Origin: JBNKLG01 sp050292235
GTDB lineage: Bacteria > Pseudomonadota > Gammaproteobacteria > Chromatiales > Chromatiaceae
Assembly (NCBI GenBank): GCA_050292235.1
Contig: JBNKLG010000011.1
Location: forward strand, 1 to 46,476
Length of the DNA: 46,476 nucleotides
Direction: 5' to 3'
Shown piece by piece: positions 15,295 through 24,389 of this stretch. Positions within the stretch are counted from its first letter, which is position 1; each line of letters opens with the position of its first letter. Under the pieces are notes generated by a model. That model saw only the letters and a list, made by a program, of their open reading frames with translations. It made no database searches and was not told the origin of the DNA. The translations under genes and the position numbers were made by a program.

Positions 15295-18126
15295 TTAGAG
15301 CGCAGCAATCTTCTCCCGCTGAGCCAATAAATCCTGCCGGGCCTGCTGAGAAGCGGCCAGTCGATCCCGTGTTTGCTGCACCACGGTAGCCGGCGCCTTC
15401 TCTGCAAAGCCGGGATTCGCCAGCTTCTTCTCCAGATTCAGGAGATCAGTATCCAAAGCCGCGATCCCTTTGTCCAGCCGGGCCAGCTCTGCCGACTTGT
15501 CGATCAGCTCACCCAGAGGGATCAGCACCTTCATCTGCCCCACCAGGGCAGTGGCAGATTCCGGCCCCTCTTCGCCTTCAGAGAGAATCTCAATGGACTC
15601 CGTTCGGGCCAGAAAATCGAGATAGGCACGATGCTCTTTGGCCCAGGCACGATCCTGTTCATTGGTATTGGCCAGCAACACCGGCACCGGCTTACCGGGG
15701 GCGATGTTCTGCTCGCCTTTGATCTTGCGAATCCCGAGGATGAACTGCATGACCCACGCCATCTCGACCAAGACAGAGGTGTCTTGCTCCGCCTGCTTCG
15801 TATCGATCATCGGATAGGGCTGGCGCATGATGGTCTCACCACTCTTACCGGCCAGGGATTTAACCTGCTGCCAGATCTCTTCGGTGATGAAGGGCATGAT
15901 GGGATGGGCCATGCGCAGCAGGCTTTCCAGCACAGTCACCAGGGTATGACGGGTACCCCGTTTAGCGGCTTCCGCGATGCTATCGCTGGTAAGCGTGGGT
16001 TTTGATAGCTCTACATGCCAGTCGCAATAGTCGTTCTTGGTGAATTCAAAAATCGCCTGGGCAGCGTGGTCAAAACGATAGTTGTCCAGTGCCGTGGTCA
16101 CCTCACGGGTGCGATCCTCCAGCTTTTGCAAAATCCAGCGATCTGCCAAAGATAAATCCATCTCGCCGCCGTTTTGCCCACAATCCTGGCCTTCCGTGTT
16201 CATCAATACATAGCGCGAGGCGTTCCACAGCTTGTTGCAGAAGTTGCGATAGCCCTCGATCCGACCCATGTCAAACTTGATGTCGCGGCCCGTGGCTGCC
16301 AACGCGGCAAAGGTAAAGCGCAAAGCATCGGTGCCGAAGCTGGGGATGCCGTCCGGGAACTCCTTGCGGGTCTGTTTTTCGATCTTCTTTTGCAGATGGG
16401 GCTGCATCATGCCGCTGGTGCGTTTGGCCACCAGGGATTCCAGATCGATCCCATCGATGAGATCGATGGGATCCAGCACGTTGCCCTTGGACTTGGACAT
16501 CTTCTGGCCTTCGCTGTCGCGGATCAGCCCATGGACATAGACATCGCGGAAGGGCACCTCGCCCTGGAACTTGAGGCCCATCATGATCATGCGGGCCACC
16601 CAGAAGAAGATGATGTCGAAACCGGTCACCAGCACCTGGGTCGGGTAGAACTGTGTCAGGCGCTCGGTCTGCTCGGGCCAGCCCAGAGTGGAGAAGGGCC
16701 AGAGGGCGGAGCTGAACCAGGTATCGAGCACATCCTCATCCTGGCGCAGGGGATAGTCGGCAGAGAGGCCATGTTTATCGCGCACCTCCTGCTCGGAACG
16801 GCCCACATAGATGTTGCCCTCGTCGTCATACCAGGCGGGGATGCGATGACCCCACCAGATCTGACGGCTGATGCACCAATCCTGGATATTCCGCATCCAG
16901 TCGTAGTAGGTGTTTTTCCAGTTGTCCGGCACAAAGCGGATCTTGCCACTCTCCACCGCCTCGATGGCCGGTTTGGCCAGGGGGCTGACCTTCACATACC
17001 ACTGATCGGTGAGATAAGGCTCAATGACCACGCCGGAACGGTCGCCCCGGGGCACCATGAGCTTGTGGTCGACGATCTTCTCCAGCAAGCCCTGGGCCTC
17101 CAGATCGGCAACGATGCGTTTGCGGGCCTCGTAGCGATCCAGGCCGATATAGGCGGCGGGGATCAGCTCGCCCTCGCTGGCCTCATTGTCACGCACGGCG
17201 GCATCCGGACTGAAGATGTTGATCAGACCGCCATGGATCTGCTCACTGATGGCCAGCTCATCCCGATGTCGTTGCCAGACTGCATAGTCGTTGAAATCAT
17301 GGGCCGGGGTGATCTTGACGCAACCGGTGCCGAACTCGGGATCGGCGTGCTCATCGGCGACAATGGGGATTTTGCGCCCGGTCAAAGGCAGGGCGACCAG
17401 CTCACCGATCAGATGTTTGTAGCGTTCGTCCTCCGGGTTTACCGCCACGGCGCAGTCCCCCAGCAGGGTCTCGGGGCGGGTGGTGGAGACCACCAGATGG
17501 CCGGTACCGTTGGAGAGGGGGTAGCGCATGTGCCACATATGGCCCTGCTCCTCCTCGTTCAGTACCTCCAGATCGGAGACCGCCGTGTGCAGTTTGGGAT
17601 CCCAGTTGACCAGACGCTTGCCGCGATAGATCAGCCCCTCTTCATAGAGCTGCACGAAGACCTCGCGCACCGCCTCGGAGCAGCCCTCGTCCATGGTGAA
17701 ACGCTCATGGCCCCAATCGAGGGAGGAGCCCAAACGGCGCAACTGCTGGGTGATGTTGCCGCCGGATTCGGCCTTCCACTGCCAGATGCGATCGATAAAG
17801 GCCTTGCGACCCAGATCATGGCGGGTCTTGCCCTCGGCCTCCAGTTGGCGCTCCACCACCATCTGAGTGGCGATACCCGCATGGTCGGTGCCGGGCTGCC
17901 AGAGGGTCGGACGGCCCTTCATACGCTGATAGCGGATCAGGGCATCCATGATGCTGTTGTTGAACCCATGCCCCATGTGCAGATTGCCGGTCACATTGGG
18001 TGGCGGAATCATGATGCAATAAGGCTCGGCGGCGCTGTCGCCCTGGGTCGGCGCGAACCAGCCCTTCTCCTCCCAGGTCTGATACCACTGGGTTTCGATA
18101 GTGCTGGGGTCGTAGGTTTTTTCCAT
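15295..18126 (-). CDS. valS: Valyl-tRNA synthetase
   Basis: Class I synthetase charging tRNA-Val, 943 residues (E. coli 951). The HIGH-type motif is HMGH (residues 50-53), and the KMSKS motif is intact in GQKMSKSKGN near residue 550. The editing domain and the C-terminal coiled-coil arm (ELARLDKGIAALDTDLLNLEKK) are present. The frame opens 61 codons earlier, but MEKTYDPSTIETQWY is the conserved start. A hairpin lies between the upstream tonB-like gene and this start. Confidence 0.98.
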   Translation of the reverse strand: MEKTYDPSTIETQWYQTWEEKGWFAPTQGDSAAEPYCIMIPPPNVTGNLHMGHGFNNSIMDALIRYQRMKGRPTLWQPGTDHAGIATQMVVERQLEAEGKTRHDLGRKAFIDRIWQWKAESGGNITQQLRRLGSSLDWGHERFTMDEGCSEAVREVFVQLYEEGLIYRGKRLVNWDPKLHTAVSDLEVLNEEEQGHMWHMRYPLSNGTGHLVVSTTRPETLLGDCAVAVNPEDERYKHLIGELVALPLTGRKIPIVADEHADPEFGTGCVKITPAHDFNDYAVWQRHRDELAISEQIHGGLINIFSPDAAVRDNEASEGELIPAAYIGLDRYEARKRIVADLEAQGLLEKIVDHKLMVPRGDRSGVVIEPYLTDQWYVKVSPLAKPAIEAVESGKIRFVPDNWKNTYYDWMRNIQDWCISRQIWWGHRIPAWYDDEGNIYVGRSEQEVRDKHGLSADYPLRQDEDVLDTWFSSALWPFSTLGWPEQTERLTQFYPTQVLVTGFDIIFFWVARMIMMGLKFQGEVPFRDVYVHGLIRDSEGQKMSKSKGNVLDPIDLIDGIDLESLVAKRTSGMMQPHLQKKIEKQTRKEFPDGIPSFGTDALRFTFAALAATGRDIKFDMGRIEGYRNFCNKLWNASRYVLMNTEGQDCGQNGGEMDLSLADRWILQKLEDRTREVTTALDNYRFDHAAQAIFEFTKNDYCDWHVELSKPTLTSDSIAEAAKRGTRHTLVTVLESLLRMAHPIMPFITEEIWQQVKSLAGKSGETIMRQPYPMIDTKQAEQDTSVLVEMAWVMQFILGIRKIKGEQNIAPGKPVPVLLANTNEQDRAWAKEHRAYLDFLARTESIEILSEGEEGPESATALVGQMKVLIPLGELIDKSAELARLDKGIAALDTDLLNLEKKLANPGFAEKAPATVVQQTRDRLAASQQARQDLLAQREKIAAL

Positions 18127-18154
18127 GCTGGTGTGAAGAGAGTGAATGACAAAG

Positions 18155-18171
18155 TCTGGGATTATCCCAGA
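18155..18171 (-). promoter_or_regulatory. Short palindrome between tonB2-type gene and valS
   Basis: Perfect 7-bp inverted repeat TCTGGGA - 3 nt - TCCCAGA. It lies 16 bases past the tonB stop and 28 bases before the valS ATG. Without a real T-run it is a poor terminator. It might be an operator, an mRNA hairpin, or contain the GATAAT of a valS -10. Confidence 0.45.
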
Positions 18172-18187
18172 TTTCCGCGCCAAAGCC

Positions 18188-18853
18188 CTACCGCAATTGG
18201 AAACGGATACGGGTACGCATGCCATGGCGAGTGCGGCCTGTCGCCGTATAGCGCCACCTTCGCACCGCGCTGAGGGCCGCCTGATTGAAAACACCGGGCG
18301 GACTCGCACTCAGCACCCGCACCTGAAAGGTTCGGCCATCAGCGTCCAGGTTATAGCCCACCACCACATAGCCCTCCTGATGTTGTCGTCGGGCACCACG
18401 GGGGTAGGCGGGCCTGGGACGATGAATAGGTCGGGACTGAGACGGCTTTTGCCCAGCCGAGCCCTGCTGTGAAGCTTGGCGTATGGCCTTTCTCTTCTGA
18501 ACCGGCTTCTTCGGTGACTTTGGCCGCGGTTTAGGCTTGAGCTGAATTGGTGGCGCGGGTTTAGCGGCTGGGGCTGGAGGTGGCGGCTCGATCTCTTTTT
18601 GAAGCGAATCTGGCCGGGGCTCAGGCCCCTTGGATGTCTCCTCTGGAACTGGTTCGGACCCGGGTTCAGGCGTGGAAGCCGTTACCGGCTCTGGCCATGG
18701 TGCTTCGGCATCGTCCCAACCTACCGCCACCACCCGCACCGAGCCTGGCGGCGGAGCCTCTATCGGCTGAGCTGCAATCATAGACTGCATCAGCCAGATC
18801 AGGGACAACATGACCAGAAGGGCCAGGGGCAGGGCACCGAAAATGCGTAGCAT
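18188..18853 (-). CDS. TonB-family energy transducer
   Basis: 221 residues: an N-terminal membrane anchor (about 4-24), a long Pro-rich periplasmic linker with EP and KP runs, and a C-terminal TonB domain (RPAYPRGARRQHQEGYVVVGYNLDADG ... AALSAVRRWRYTA). It carries proton-motive energy from ExbB/ExbD to TonB-dependent outer-membrane receptors. It is the last gene of the DUF3450-ExbB-ExbB-ExbD-TonB operon, 6 bases after exbD. No receptor gene is in the window, so the cargo is unknown. Confidence 0.92.
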   Translation of the reverse strand: MLRIFGALPLALLVMLSLIWLMQSMIAAQPIEAPPPGSVRVVAVGWDDAEAPWPEPVTASTPEPGSEPVPEETSKGPEPRPDSLQKEIEPPPPAPAAKPAPPIQLKPKPRPKSPKKPVQKRKAIRQASQQGSAGQKPSQSRPIHRPRPAYPRGARRQHQEGYVVVGYNLDADGRTFQVRVLSASPPGVFNQAALSAVRRWRYTATGRTRHGMRTRIRFQLR

Positions 18854-18859
18854 GGCAGG

Positions 18860-19264
18860 CTAGGGGGCTTTGCGGGCAGCCACCGCCACCTGGGTCACAC
18901 CAGCCAGGCGAATCTGGTCCATCACCTGCACCAGCAAGCCGGTCGCCACCGCCTTATCGGCGATCACCAGGGCACCGCTTTGGGGATATTCCAGCTGCAA
19001 CCGCGTCACCTGCTGGCGCAATTCAGAGAGAGGCAGGGATTGGTGATTAATCCAGATCTGATGCTGGGCATCGATGCCCACCAGAATTCGCGCCTGCTCC
19101 GCTGATTCAGCACTGGTCGCCTGAGGACGCAACAATGGTACGCCGCTTTCGCGCACAAAAGAGGCCGTGACAATGAAAAAGATCAGCAGGATAAAGACCA
19201 CGTCCAACATGGGGGTCAAATCCAGCGGGCTCTCCTCCTCTTCATCGCAACGCCGCCGTCTCAT
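18860..19264 (-). CDS. exbD: ExbD/TolR-family proton channel subunit
   Basis: 134 residues: short charged N-terminus (MRRRRCDEEEE), one membrane helix beginning with the motif LDLTPMLDVVFILLIFFIV, which contains the conserved proton-carrying Asp, then a periplasmic domain. ATG 19264 overlaps the exbB stop (ATGA), and the longer frame upstream runs antisense-free but inside exbB. It works with the two ExbB-like proteins encoded just upstream. Confidence 0.94.
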   Translation of the reverse strand: MRRRRCDEEEESPLDLTPMLDVVFILLIFFIVTASFVRESGVPLLRPQATSAESAEQARILVGIDAQHQIWINHQSLPLSELRQQVTRLQLEYPQSGALVIADKAVATGLLVQVMDQIRLAGVTQVAVAARKAP

Positions 19265-19818
19265 GCCGAACTGCCTGCACAGAAAATCTGGTGCTGCCAA
19301 TGCTGATAGGCCTGACGCTGCCAACCCCGCAACAGGGCTTGGACATACAGACCTGAGATCGCCAGAACCATACCGGCAAAGGTCGGCAGTGTTGCCCTGG
19401 CGATACCGGCCGCCATCAAGCGGGGATGGCCACCACCCGCCTGGGCCATAGCCTCGAACAGGGAGAGCATACCCGTTACCGTGCCCAGTAGACCAAACAG
19501 GGGGGCCATGCCGATCAGGGTGCGAATCATCGGCAAGCCCCGCCGACTGAGAAGATCCAGCTCAACCACCAGAGCCCACCCATATTGACGGGCGAACCAG
19601 GAGTGCTGTTCCGGCCGTGCCTGCCATTGATACTGACGCCGGCGCACCTCAGCAGGCAGCCAAAACAGAAAAAACAAAAAACGTTCGATCAATAACAGCC
19701 AAAGCACCAGACCGACCAGTAATACTATGAGCAACACCGGCCCGCCCAGTTCGAGAAAATCCCTGATCCCACTCAGGTTGGCAAAGGTGATCCAAAGTTC
19801 ACCCAATACCCCATTCAC
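19261..19818 (-). CDS. exbB: ExbB/TolQ/MotA-family proton channel (short)
   Basis: 185 residues with three membrane segments. The ExbB signature region is IRTLIGMAPLFGLLGTVTGMLSLF, followed by GIARATLPTFAGMVLAI. It forms the pentameric motor around ExbD. The start is GTG, overlapping the preceding stop as GTGA, so translation is probably coupled. This corresponds to ExbB2 of the Vibrio-type TonB2 system. Confidence 0.94.
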   Translation of the reverse strand: MNGVLGELWITFANLSGIRDFLELGGPVLLIVLLVGLVLWLLLIERFLFFLFWLPAEVRRRQYQWQARPEQHSWFARQYGWALVVELDLLSRRGLPMIRTLIGMAPLFGLLGTVTGMLSLFEAMAQAGGGHPRLMAAGIARATLPTFAGMVLAISGLYVQALLRGWQRQAYQHWQHQIFCAGSSA

Positions 19819-21026
19819 TGGCGTAACTCCAATCGTTGCGCCACCAGGGCAGCAGCCTGGCTCTCCAAAGATTGACCCAGGGCATTGCTGCTGCCTCGGG
19901 CCAGGGTATGCAGCAACAGAAGCGGAATCGCGGTCACTAAGCCAAGAACCGTGGTGACCAAAGCCTGGGAGATACCTCCGGCGATGAGTCGAGGATCACC
20001 GGAGCCATGCAAACTGATGGCCTGAAAAGTCAGAATCATGCCCACCACCGTGCCCAGCAGACCCAGCAAAGGGGCAATGGCCGCCAAAAGACGCAGCAGG
20101 GGCAGTCCCCAATTCAGGCGATGCAGTTCATTAATCAGTGCTTGGTCCAGCCGGTGCTCGATAGCCTCCAGATCATCCTCACTGTGTTCGCGCACTGCCA
20201 ATAGGAGCCGACCCAGGGGGTTATCCCCTCGGGGGAAATCCGCATCCTGCCGCTGCCTACCCACCCGTAATGCAATACGCCGCAGCAATAGCCAGCGACC
20301 AAACCCCAAGAGCAGCCCCACCACCGCCAGGCCAAGAATGAGGTAGCCCACCAGGCCACCCTGGCGCAGCCGCTCTTCCCAACTGGGGGTCGCGGCCAGC
20401 AAGGACAACAACTTTCCCGCCTCCGGGTCTATGGCCACGGCCTCACCGCCACCCTCTAGGGCAGCGGCCAAGCGTTGATAGTGAGCCGTCGGTTGACGGG
20501 CCAGCTCTCGAAAGCTGTGGCTGGGAGTGCTATAGCTCAGATAACGCCCTTGATAGAGTGCATTGAAAGGACCGAGACGAATCACTGAGGCTGGATGTTG
20601 CTGACCATTCAGAGCCACCACCTGGGCCTGAATGCGACGAATCTCCCCCTGACCCCGCAGCTCTGTCCGCATCGCCTGCCACAACGCCCTGATCTGGGCC
20701 AGCCTGGGTGCCTTGTCCTGAGCCAACGCCTTGGCCACTCGCGCCCCTTGCGGCGCCTCCGCACTGATCAGCGAATCGCTCAGGGGACCACTGATCTCAT
20801 GGGCGAACTGGCGCGCTACCTGAAACAGCTCACCCTGTATCAAGCGCTGGGCCTCCAGCTCCCGTTGCCAGGCTTGGCGTTCGACCTCCAACGCCTGCTG
20901 GCGGGCGGTCAGCGCAGCCACCTCCTGCTCCAAAACGGCGACCTCTTCTGCCAGGTTTTGAGGCTCGGCCAGGACAGGCAATGCACAAACGGTGAGCAGC
21001 ACAAGCCAAGGGTGCCCCAGTCTCAT
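19815..21026 (-). CDS. TtpC-like ExbB family protein with periplasmic coiled coil
   Basis: 403 residues. Signal peptide (1-20), then an extended coiled coil rich in E, Q, L and R (about 22-75), a further periplasmic domain, and a C-terminal MotA/TolQ/ExbB channel domain with LLRLLAAIAPLLGLLGTVVGMILTF and GISQALVTTVLGLVTAIPLLL. This layout matches TtpC, the extra component of TonB2 systems in Vibrio and relatives. The ATGA overlap with the DUF3450 gene upstream implies coupling. Confidence 0.92.
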   Translation of the reverse strand: MRLGHPWLVLLTVCALPVLAEPQNLAEEVAVLEQEVAALTARQQALEVERQAWQRELEAQRLIQGELFQVARQFAHEISGPLSDSLISAEAPQGARVAKALAQDKAPRLAQIRALWQAMRTELRGQGEIRRIQAQVVALNGQQHPASVIRLGPFNALYQGRYLSYSTPSHSFRELARQPTAHYQRLAAALEGGGEAVAIDPEAGKLLSLLAATPSWEERLRQGGLVGYLILGLAVVGLLLGFGRWLLLRRIALRVGRQRQDADFPRGDNPLGRLLLAVREHSEDDLEAIEHRLDQALINELHRLNWGLPLLRLLAAIAPLLGLLGTVVGMILTFQAISLHGSGDPRLIAGGISQALVTTVLGLVTAIPLLLLHTLARGSSNALGQSLESQAAALVAQRLELRQ

Positions 21027-21697
21027 GGCACGACCTTCTGGGCTATTGGCATGACCACCAGATCCGGTGGACGCTCACGACGAACCTGATGCATGCCACG
21101 CTCCAGCTCGGCGATTAAAGAGGCGGGTAGGGGACGCCAGCTCTGATGCTGCCGATCCCAAACCCCGCCCTGGCGGCCATCCAGCGTCACATAGGCCAGG
21201 CCCAGGCGGCCATAACGCAGAAATTGCACAAAGCGGCGGTCACTATTCTGATCCAACTCGGCCTCATAGGTCTCCAGTTCACGGCCCAGTTTCATCGCCT
21301 TCTCGTAGGCCGCCAGCAGTGAGCGCAGTTTTTCCGCCGCCTGCACTTCTGGCTGAGCTACCAGCCGGGCCAATTCGGCCATTTCAGCCTGGCGCTCGGC
21401 TTGGTGAAAAGGGGGATCGTTGGCGACCATAGTCGCCAGTTCAGTTTGCATGGATTTGAGCAGCTGATTGAGCTGATCCTGCTTTGGGATGGCATCCATC
21501 TGCTGAATCAGGAGGTCGATCTCCCGCTCCTGATCTGCAACAGCCTGGATTCTGACCTGCTTCTCGGCCAAGAGCCGCTGCCGCTGCATCTCCAGCCGCT
21601 GTGACTGTTGCTCAGAGCTGGTCGGCAAATTCTCTGCCACGACCAAACTGCCGTGACTCAAAATGAGGCTATAGAGAAGGGGGCGTAAGCAAGACAT
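21023..21697 (-). CDS. DUF3450 family periplasmic protein
   Basis: 224 residues. A signal peptide ends near VVA (residue 20-21), then a long coiled coil (about 28-120), then a globular C-terminus with the family segment RFVQFLRYGRLGLAYVTLDG. DUF3450 proteins are regularly the first gene of TtpC/TonB2 operons; their mechanical role is unknown. The ATG has no Shine-Dalgarno. A -10 element lies 6 bases upstream, so the message may be leaderless. Confidence 0.93.
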   Translation of the reverse strand: MSCLRPLLYSLILSHGSLVVAENLPTSSEQQSQRLEMQRQRLLAEKQVRIQAVADQEREIDLLIQQMDAIPKQDQLNQLLKSMQTELATMVANDPPFHQAERQAEMAELARLVAQPEVQAAEKLRSLLAAYEKAMKLGRELETYEAELDQNSDRRFVQFLRYGRLGLAYVTLDGRQGGVWDRQHQSWRPLPASLIAELERGMHQVRRERPPDLVVMPIAQKVVP

Positions 21698-21703
21698 CGC
21701 GCC

Positions 21704-21732
21704 AGTATATTTTTCCCGCCTACGGGTTTCTA
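21704..21732 (-). promoter_or_regulatory. Putative promoter of the DUF3450-TonB2 operon
   Basis: Minus strand: -35 TAGAAA (21727-21732), 17-bp spacer, -10 TATACT (21704-21709). The -10 ends 6 bases before the ATG, placing the predicted start site at about the A of the start codon. Confidence 0.5.
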
Positions 21733-21753
21733 CCCAGTCGACAGCAATGGACC

Positions 21754-21771
21754 AAAAAACAGCCTAGGCTG
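21754..21771 (-). terminator. Terminator of the proline-rich protein gene
   Basis: On the minus strand CAGCC-TA-GGCTG (21760-21771) is followed by six T (21754-21759). It separates the upstream proline-rich gene from the TonB2 operon. Confidence 0.85.
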
Positions 21772-21786
21772 CGGCATTTGCCCCGC

Positions 21787-23142
21787 TCAAGGCAGATCCA
21801 ATCGCCAGGTCGACGCTGGCTTCTTGGGTGCTGGGGCCGGAGGTGGCACTGGCACCTCAGAAACCTCAGGGGATGCCTCTTCTGGGGCTGGTGACGGTGC
21901 AGAATCGGATGCCAAAGCCGCAGCCACCGCCGCAGGGGTGGGCGCTGGCACCGGCTCCGCAGCAGGCCCACCAGCTACCGATGATTCAGGAAGAGGAGCC
22001 GGAGCTGATTTCTTTGGGGGTGAGGATTTCCTGCGACCCGGCAAGTCCAATTTCCATCTGGATTCCGATCTGCCTGCAGGGAAGGAAAAGAAGGGATTTT
22101 CCGAAGATGCCGGTGTTCTCACTGTCGGACGTGGACCAACCGCAGGTGCCTCTGAGGAGGCGGCCTCTGCCGTCTCTGGGACTGGCACTGACGTCCCTGA
22201 AGGAGGGAGCTCCGGCTGAGACACCATAGGCTTGGGTTTTGGTACAGACCGTTTTTTGTGCGAAAACACTGGCCTCTTTGGCGCAGCAGTGACCGGCTTC
22301 CGAGGAGAAGGCTTTGCCGCTGGCTTTATAGCTGCAGCTACCGATGCCTTTGGTGCAGAAACTGGCTCCCCGGGAGGGGGGGACAGCTTCTCCGTTGGCA
22401 GAGAAGTCGCCTCAACAGGGGGCAGAGAGGGCGTTAACACTTCGACCGGTGCCATATCGGGAAGTGGTTCAACAGGGATGGCATCCTCGATCGCTGGCAT
22501 CATTTCCGGGAGTGGCTCAACAGGGACAGCGCCATCAGCAGATATCAGCTCAGGCTCCACCATGCCGGGGCTAAAAACGGCGCGGGGAATTTCAGGCTCT
22601 CCGTCCTGAGTCAAAGCGGGGTCTGAATCTGGCGGTGAGTATCTGGCAGGTTCTGGCGCTGGCGCCCGATCTGGATCACGATAGGTCACAAAGCGAAAAG
22701 GGGCAATCAAGAGACCTTTCGGCGTTTGCACCATGATTTTAGCTTCCCAAATCATGCTCTCCTGGGTGCAGACCGGCAAGCGCCCTTCGCCGATATAGAG
22801 CCCATCCCCAACCGCATCAAGGTTGACCCGGTTATAGCCCATAAACATATCCACACCACTGAAATCGACTGACACTGCTTGCGCATCAATGCCCTCAATA
22901 CCGACACGTAACGACAAAGGATCCAACAGAGGCAGATGTTTGGGTTCAATGGACAGCGACACGCTGTAACCGTGTTCATCCAAACTGACACAGGAGCCGC
23001 TTCGAAGTTTGCAGTCAGGATCCAGCGGCAGAACAACTTGCGCCGTGGGAAAGAGCAATGGCCAGGCCTTATAGAGTGCTGCCGCCAAAATCGCCAAAAA
23101 CAGCACCACAATGACGCCGATCAGCAGCTTTTTCTTTTTCAT
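21787..23142 (-). CDS. Membrane-anchored proline-rich protein, unknown function
   Basis: 451 residues. A KKKK start and one membrane helix (about 6-30) are followed by a folded domain (about 35-155) with two cysteines (CKLRSGSC) plus one in LPVCTQES, which could form a periplasmic disulfide domain. The rest is low-complexity Pro/Ala/Ser/Glu with an internal duplication (VEPLPEM and VEPLPDM). Near and at the C-terminus two copies of a short motif occur, SRWKLDLPG and STWRLDLP, each after a Pro-rich tract; the second ends the protein. It is monocistronic with its own terminator. No family is recognised. The N-terminal domain's use of a charged-residue helix and its CTQES motif recall small periplasmic FixH-like or carbohydrate-binding-like folds only vaguely. 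Confidence 0.7.
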   Translation of the reverse strand: MKKKKLLIGVIVVLFLAILAAALYKAWPLLFPTAQVVLPLDPDCKLRSGSCVSLDEHGYSVSLSIEPKHLPLLDPLSLRVGIEGIDAQAVSVDFSGVDMFMGYNRVNLDAVGDGLYIGEGRLPVCTQESMIWEAKIMVQTPKGLLIAPFRFVTYRDPDRAPAPEPARYSPPDSDPALTQDGEPEIPRAVFSPGMVEPELISADGAVPVEPLPEMMPAIEDAIPVEPLPDMAPVEVLTPSLPPVEATSLPTEKLSPPPGEPVSAPKASVAAAIKPAAKPSPRKPVTAAPKRPVFSHKKRSVPKPKPMVSQPELPPSGTSVPVPETAEAASSEAPAVGPRPTVRTPASSENPFFSFPAGRSESRWKLDLPGRRKSSPPKKSAPAPLPESSVAGGPAAEPVPAPTPAAVAAALASDSAPSPAPEEASPEVSEVPVPPPAPAPKKPASTWRLDLP

Positions 23143-23207
23143 TCGCCCCAGCCCCAGTTTTCTATTCCTGGGGGGATATTGTCCCGTGCTACTCTAGCTG
23201 TGGCAAG

Positions 23208-24389
23208 TCAACCTGCTCTCTCCGTTGAAAAAGATGCTTTCACAACAGCCGAGACCATACCATCCAGTGCCCGTGCCAATTGCTGCCGGGGCAAGGCAAA
23301 ATTCAGGCGCATGAAACCCTGACCTTCGTTGCCAAAAATGGCGCCGGGGCTAAGCCCCAGGCCGGCCTGTTCGATGAAAAACCGGTTCAGGGCATCGCCC
23401 ACGTAGGCTAGGGCACGACAATCCAGCCAGGCCAGAAAGGTGGCCTCGGGTTCAATCAACTGAATCGATTCAGGAAGCCGTCGCCGGATCAGATCGAGAT
23501 TGGTCGCCAGATAGGGCAGCAGGTCATCCAGCCAGGATTCCCCCCCGTGATAGGCGGCGAGAAAGGCGGCATCACCCAGCACATTGCCATCCCCAAGGTG
23601 GCTGGCCTTCAGCTGTAGCTGAAAGCGCTGCCGCAAGTCCTCATCGGCAATCACCGTCACCGAAGGGGTGATGCCCGCGATATTGAAGGTTTTGCCCGGC
23701 GAGGCGAGGGTGATGATGCGGTCCGACAGGGTGGCGGCCGGGATATGGGTCGCACCGGGATAGACCAGATCCCAGTGGATCTCGTCGGACAACAGCAGCA
23801 CATCGGCCTGGTCACAGAGTTCGATCAAACGGGCCAGCTCTTCTCGCTGCCAAACTCGGCCGGTGGGATTATGGGGCGAGCAGAGCATCAGCATCCGAGC
23901 CTGCTCCAACAGCGGCACCAATCCCTCGAAGTCCATCTGATACCGGCCCGTTTCCAAGAGAAGGGGATTAGAGAGCAGACGGCGTCCGTTTTCCTCCACC
24001 ATGGCGAAAAAGGGCGGATAGATGGGGGGCTGGACGATGATGCCATCGCCAGGCACGGTAAAGGCCAGAATCGCCTGGACCATTGAGGGCACCACACCAG
24101 GACTGGGACAGACCCACTCCGGCTCAACCGACCACCGATGACGCCGATCAGCCCAAGTAGCAAAGGCCTCACCCATGGCGTCATCCCGCAGACCATAGCC
24201 CCAGACAGGGTGCCGGGTACGCGCCTGCAGGGCCTGCTGCACAGCATCGGGCACGGCGAAATCCATGTCAGCCACCCACAGAGGCATCACGGCCTCGGTG
24301 CCAAAAATCCCTTGGCGGTGGTCATATTTGAGGCAGCCACTGCCCGCCCGTGGGATGATCTGATCGAACCGGCTCAACGCTTTCTCCAT
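23208..24389 (-). CDS. ovoB: PLP-dependent C-S lyase, PatB/MalY type; probable OvoB
   Basis: 393-residue fold-type I PLP enzyme. FDQIIPRAGSGCLKYDH is the usual PatB/MalY N-terminus, CSPHNPTGRVW and LLSDEIHWDLV are cofactor-binding motifs, and the Schiff-base lysine is in LASPGKTFNIAG. Generic annotation would be cystathionine beta-lyase. Because ovoA is the upstream neighbour, and reconstruction joins the two genes with a 16-nt overlap, the likely role is OvoB: cleaving the OvoA sulfoxide product to 5-thiohistidine in ovothiol synthesis. The start MEKALSRFDQ lies inside a duplicated piece of the ovoA 3' end, and no good Shine-Dalgarno precedes it now. Confidence 0.85.
   Translation of the reverse strand: MEKALSRFDQIIPRAGSGCLKYDHRQGIFGTEAVMPLWVADMDFAVPDAVQQALQARTRHPVWGYGLRDDAMGEAFATWADRRHRWSVEPEWVCPSPGVVPSMVQAILAFTVPGDGIIVQPPIYPPFFAMVEENGRRLLSNPLLLETGRYQMDFEGLVPLLEQARMLMLCSPHNPTGRVWQREELARLIELCDQADVLLLSDEIHWDLVYPGATHIPAATLSDRIITLASPGKTFNIAGITPSVTVIADEDLRQRFQLQLKASHLGDGNVLGDAAFLAAYHGGESWLDDLLPYLATNLDLIRRRLPESIQLIEPEATFLAWLDCRALAYVGDALNRFFIEQAGLGLSPGAIFGNEGQGFMRLNFALPRQQLARALDGMVSAVVKASFSTERAG

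Noticed and set aside
16174..18273. 699-codon open frame antisense to valS
   Set aside because: It is the complement of a highly conserved valS, has no ribosome site, no recognisable domain, and a composition expected from codon bias of the real gene.
23208..24389. Cystathionine beta-lyase of methionine synthesis
   Set aside because: The fold would allow it, but the reconstructed overlap with ovoA favours an ovothiol-pathway lyase (OvoB). No methionine genes are nearby.
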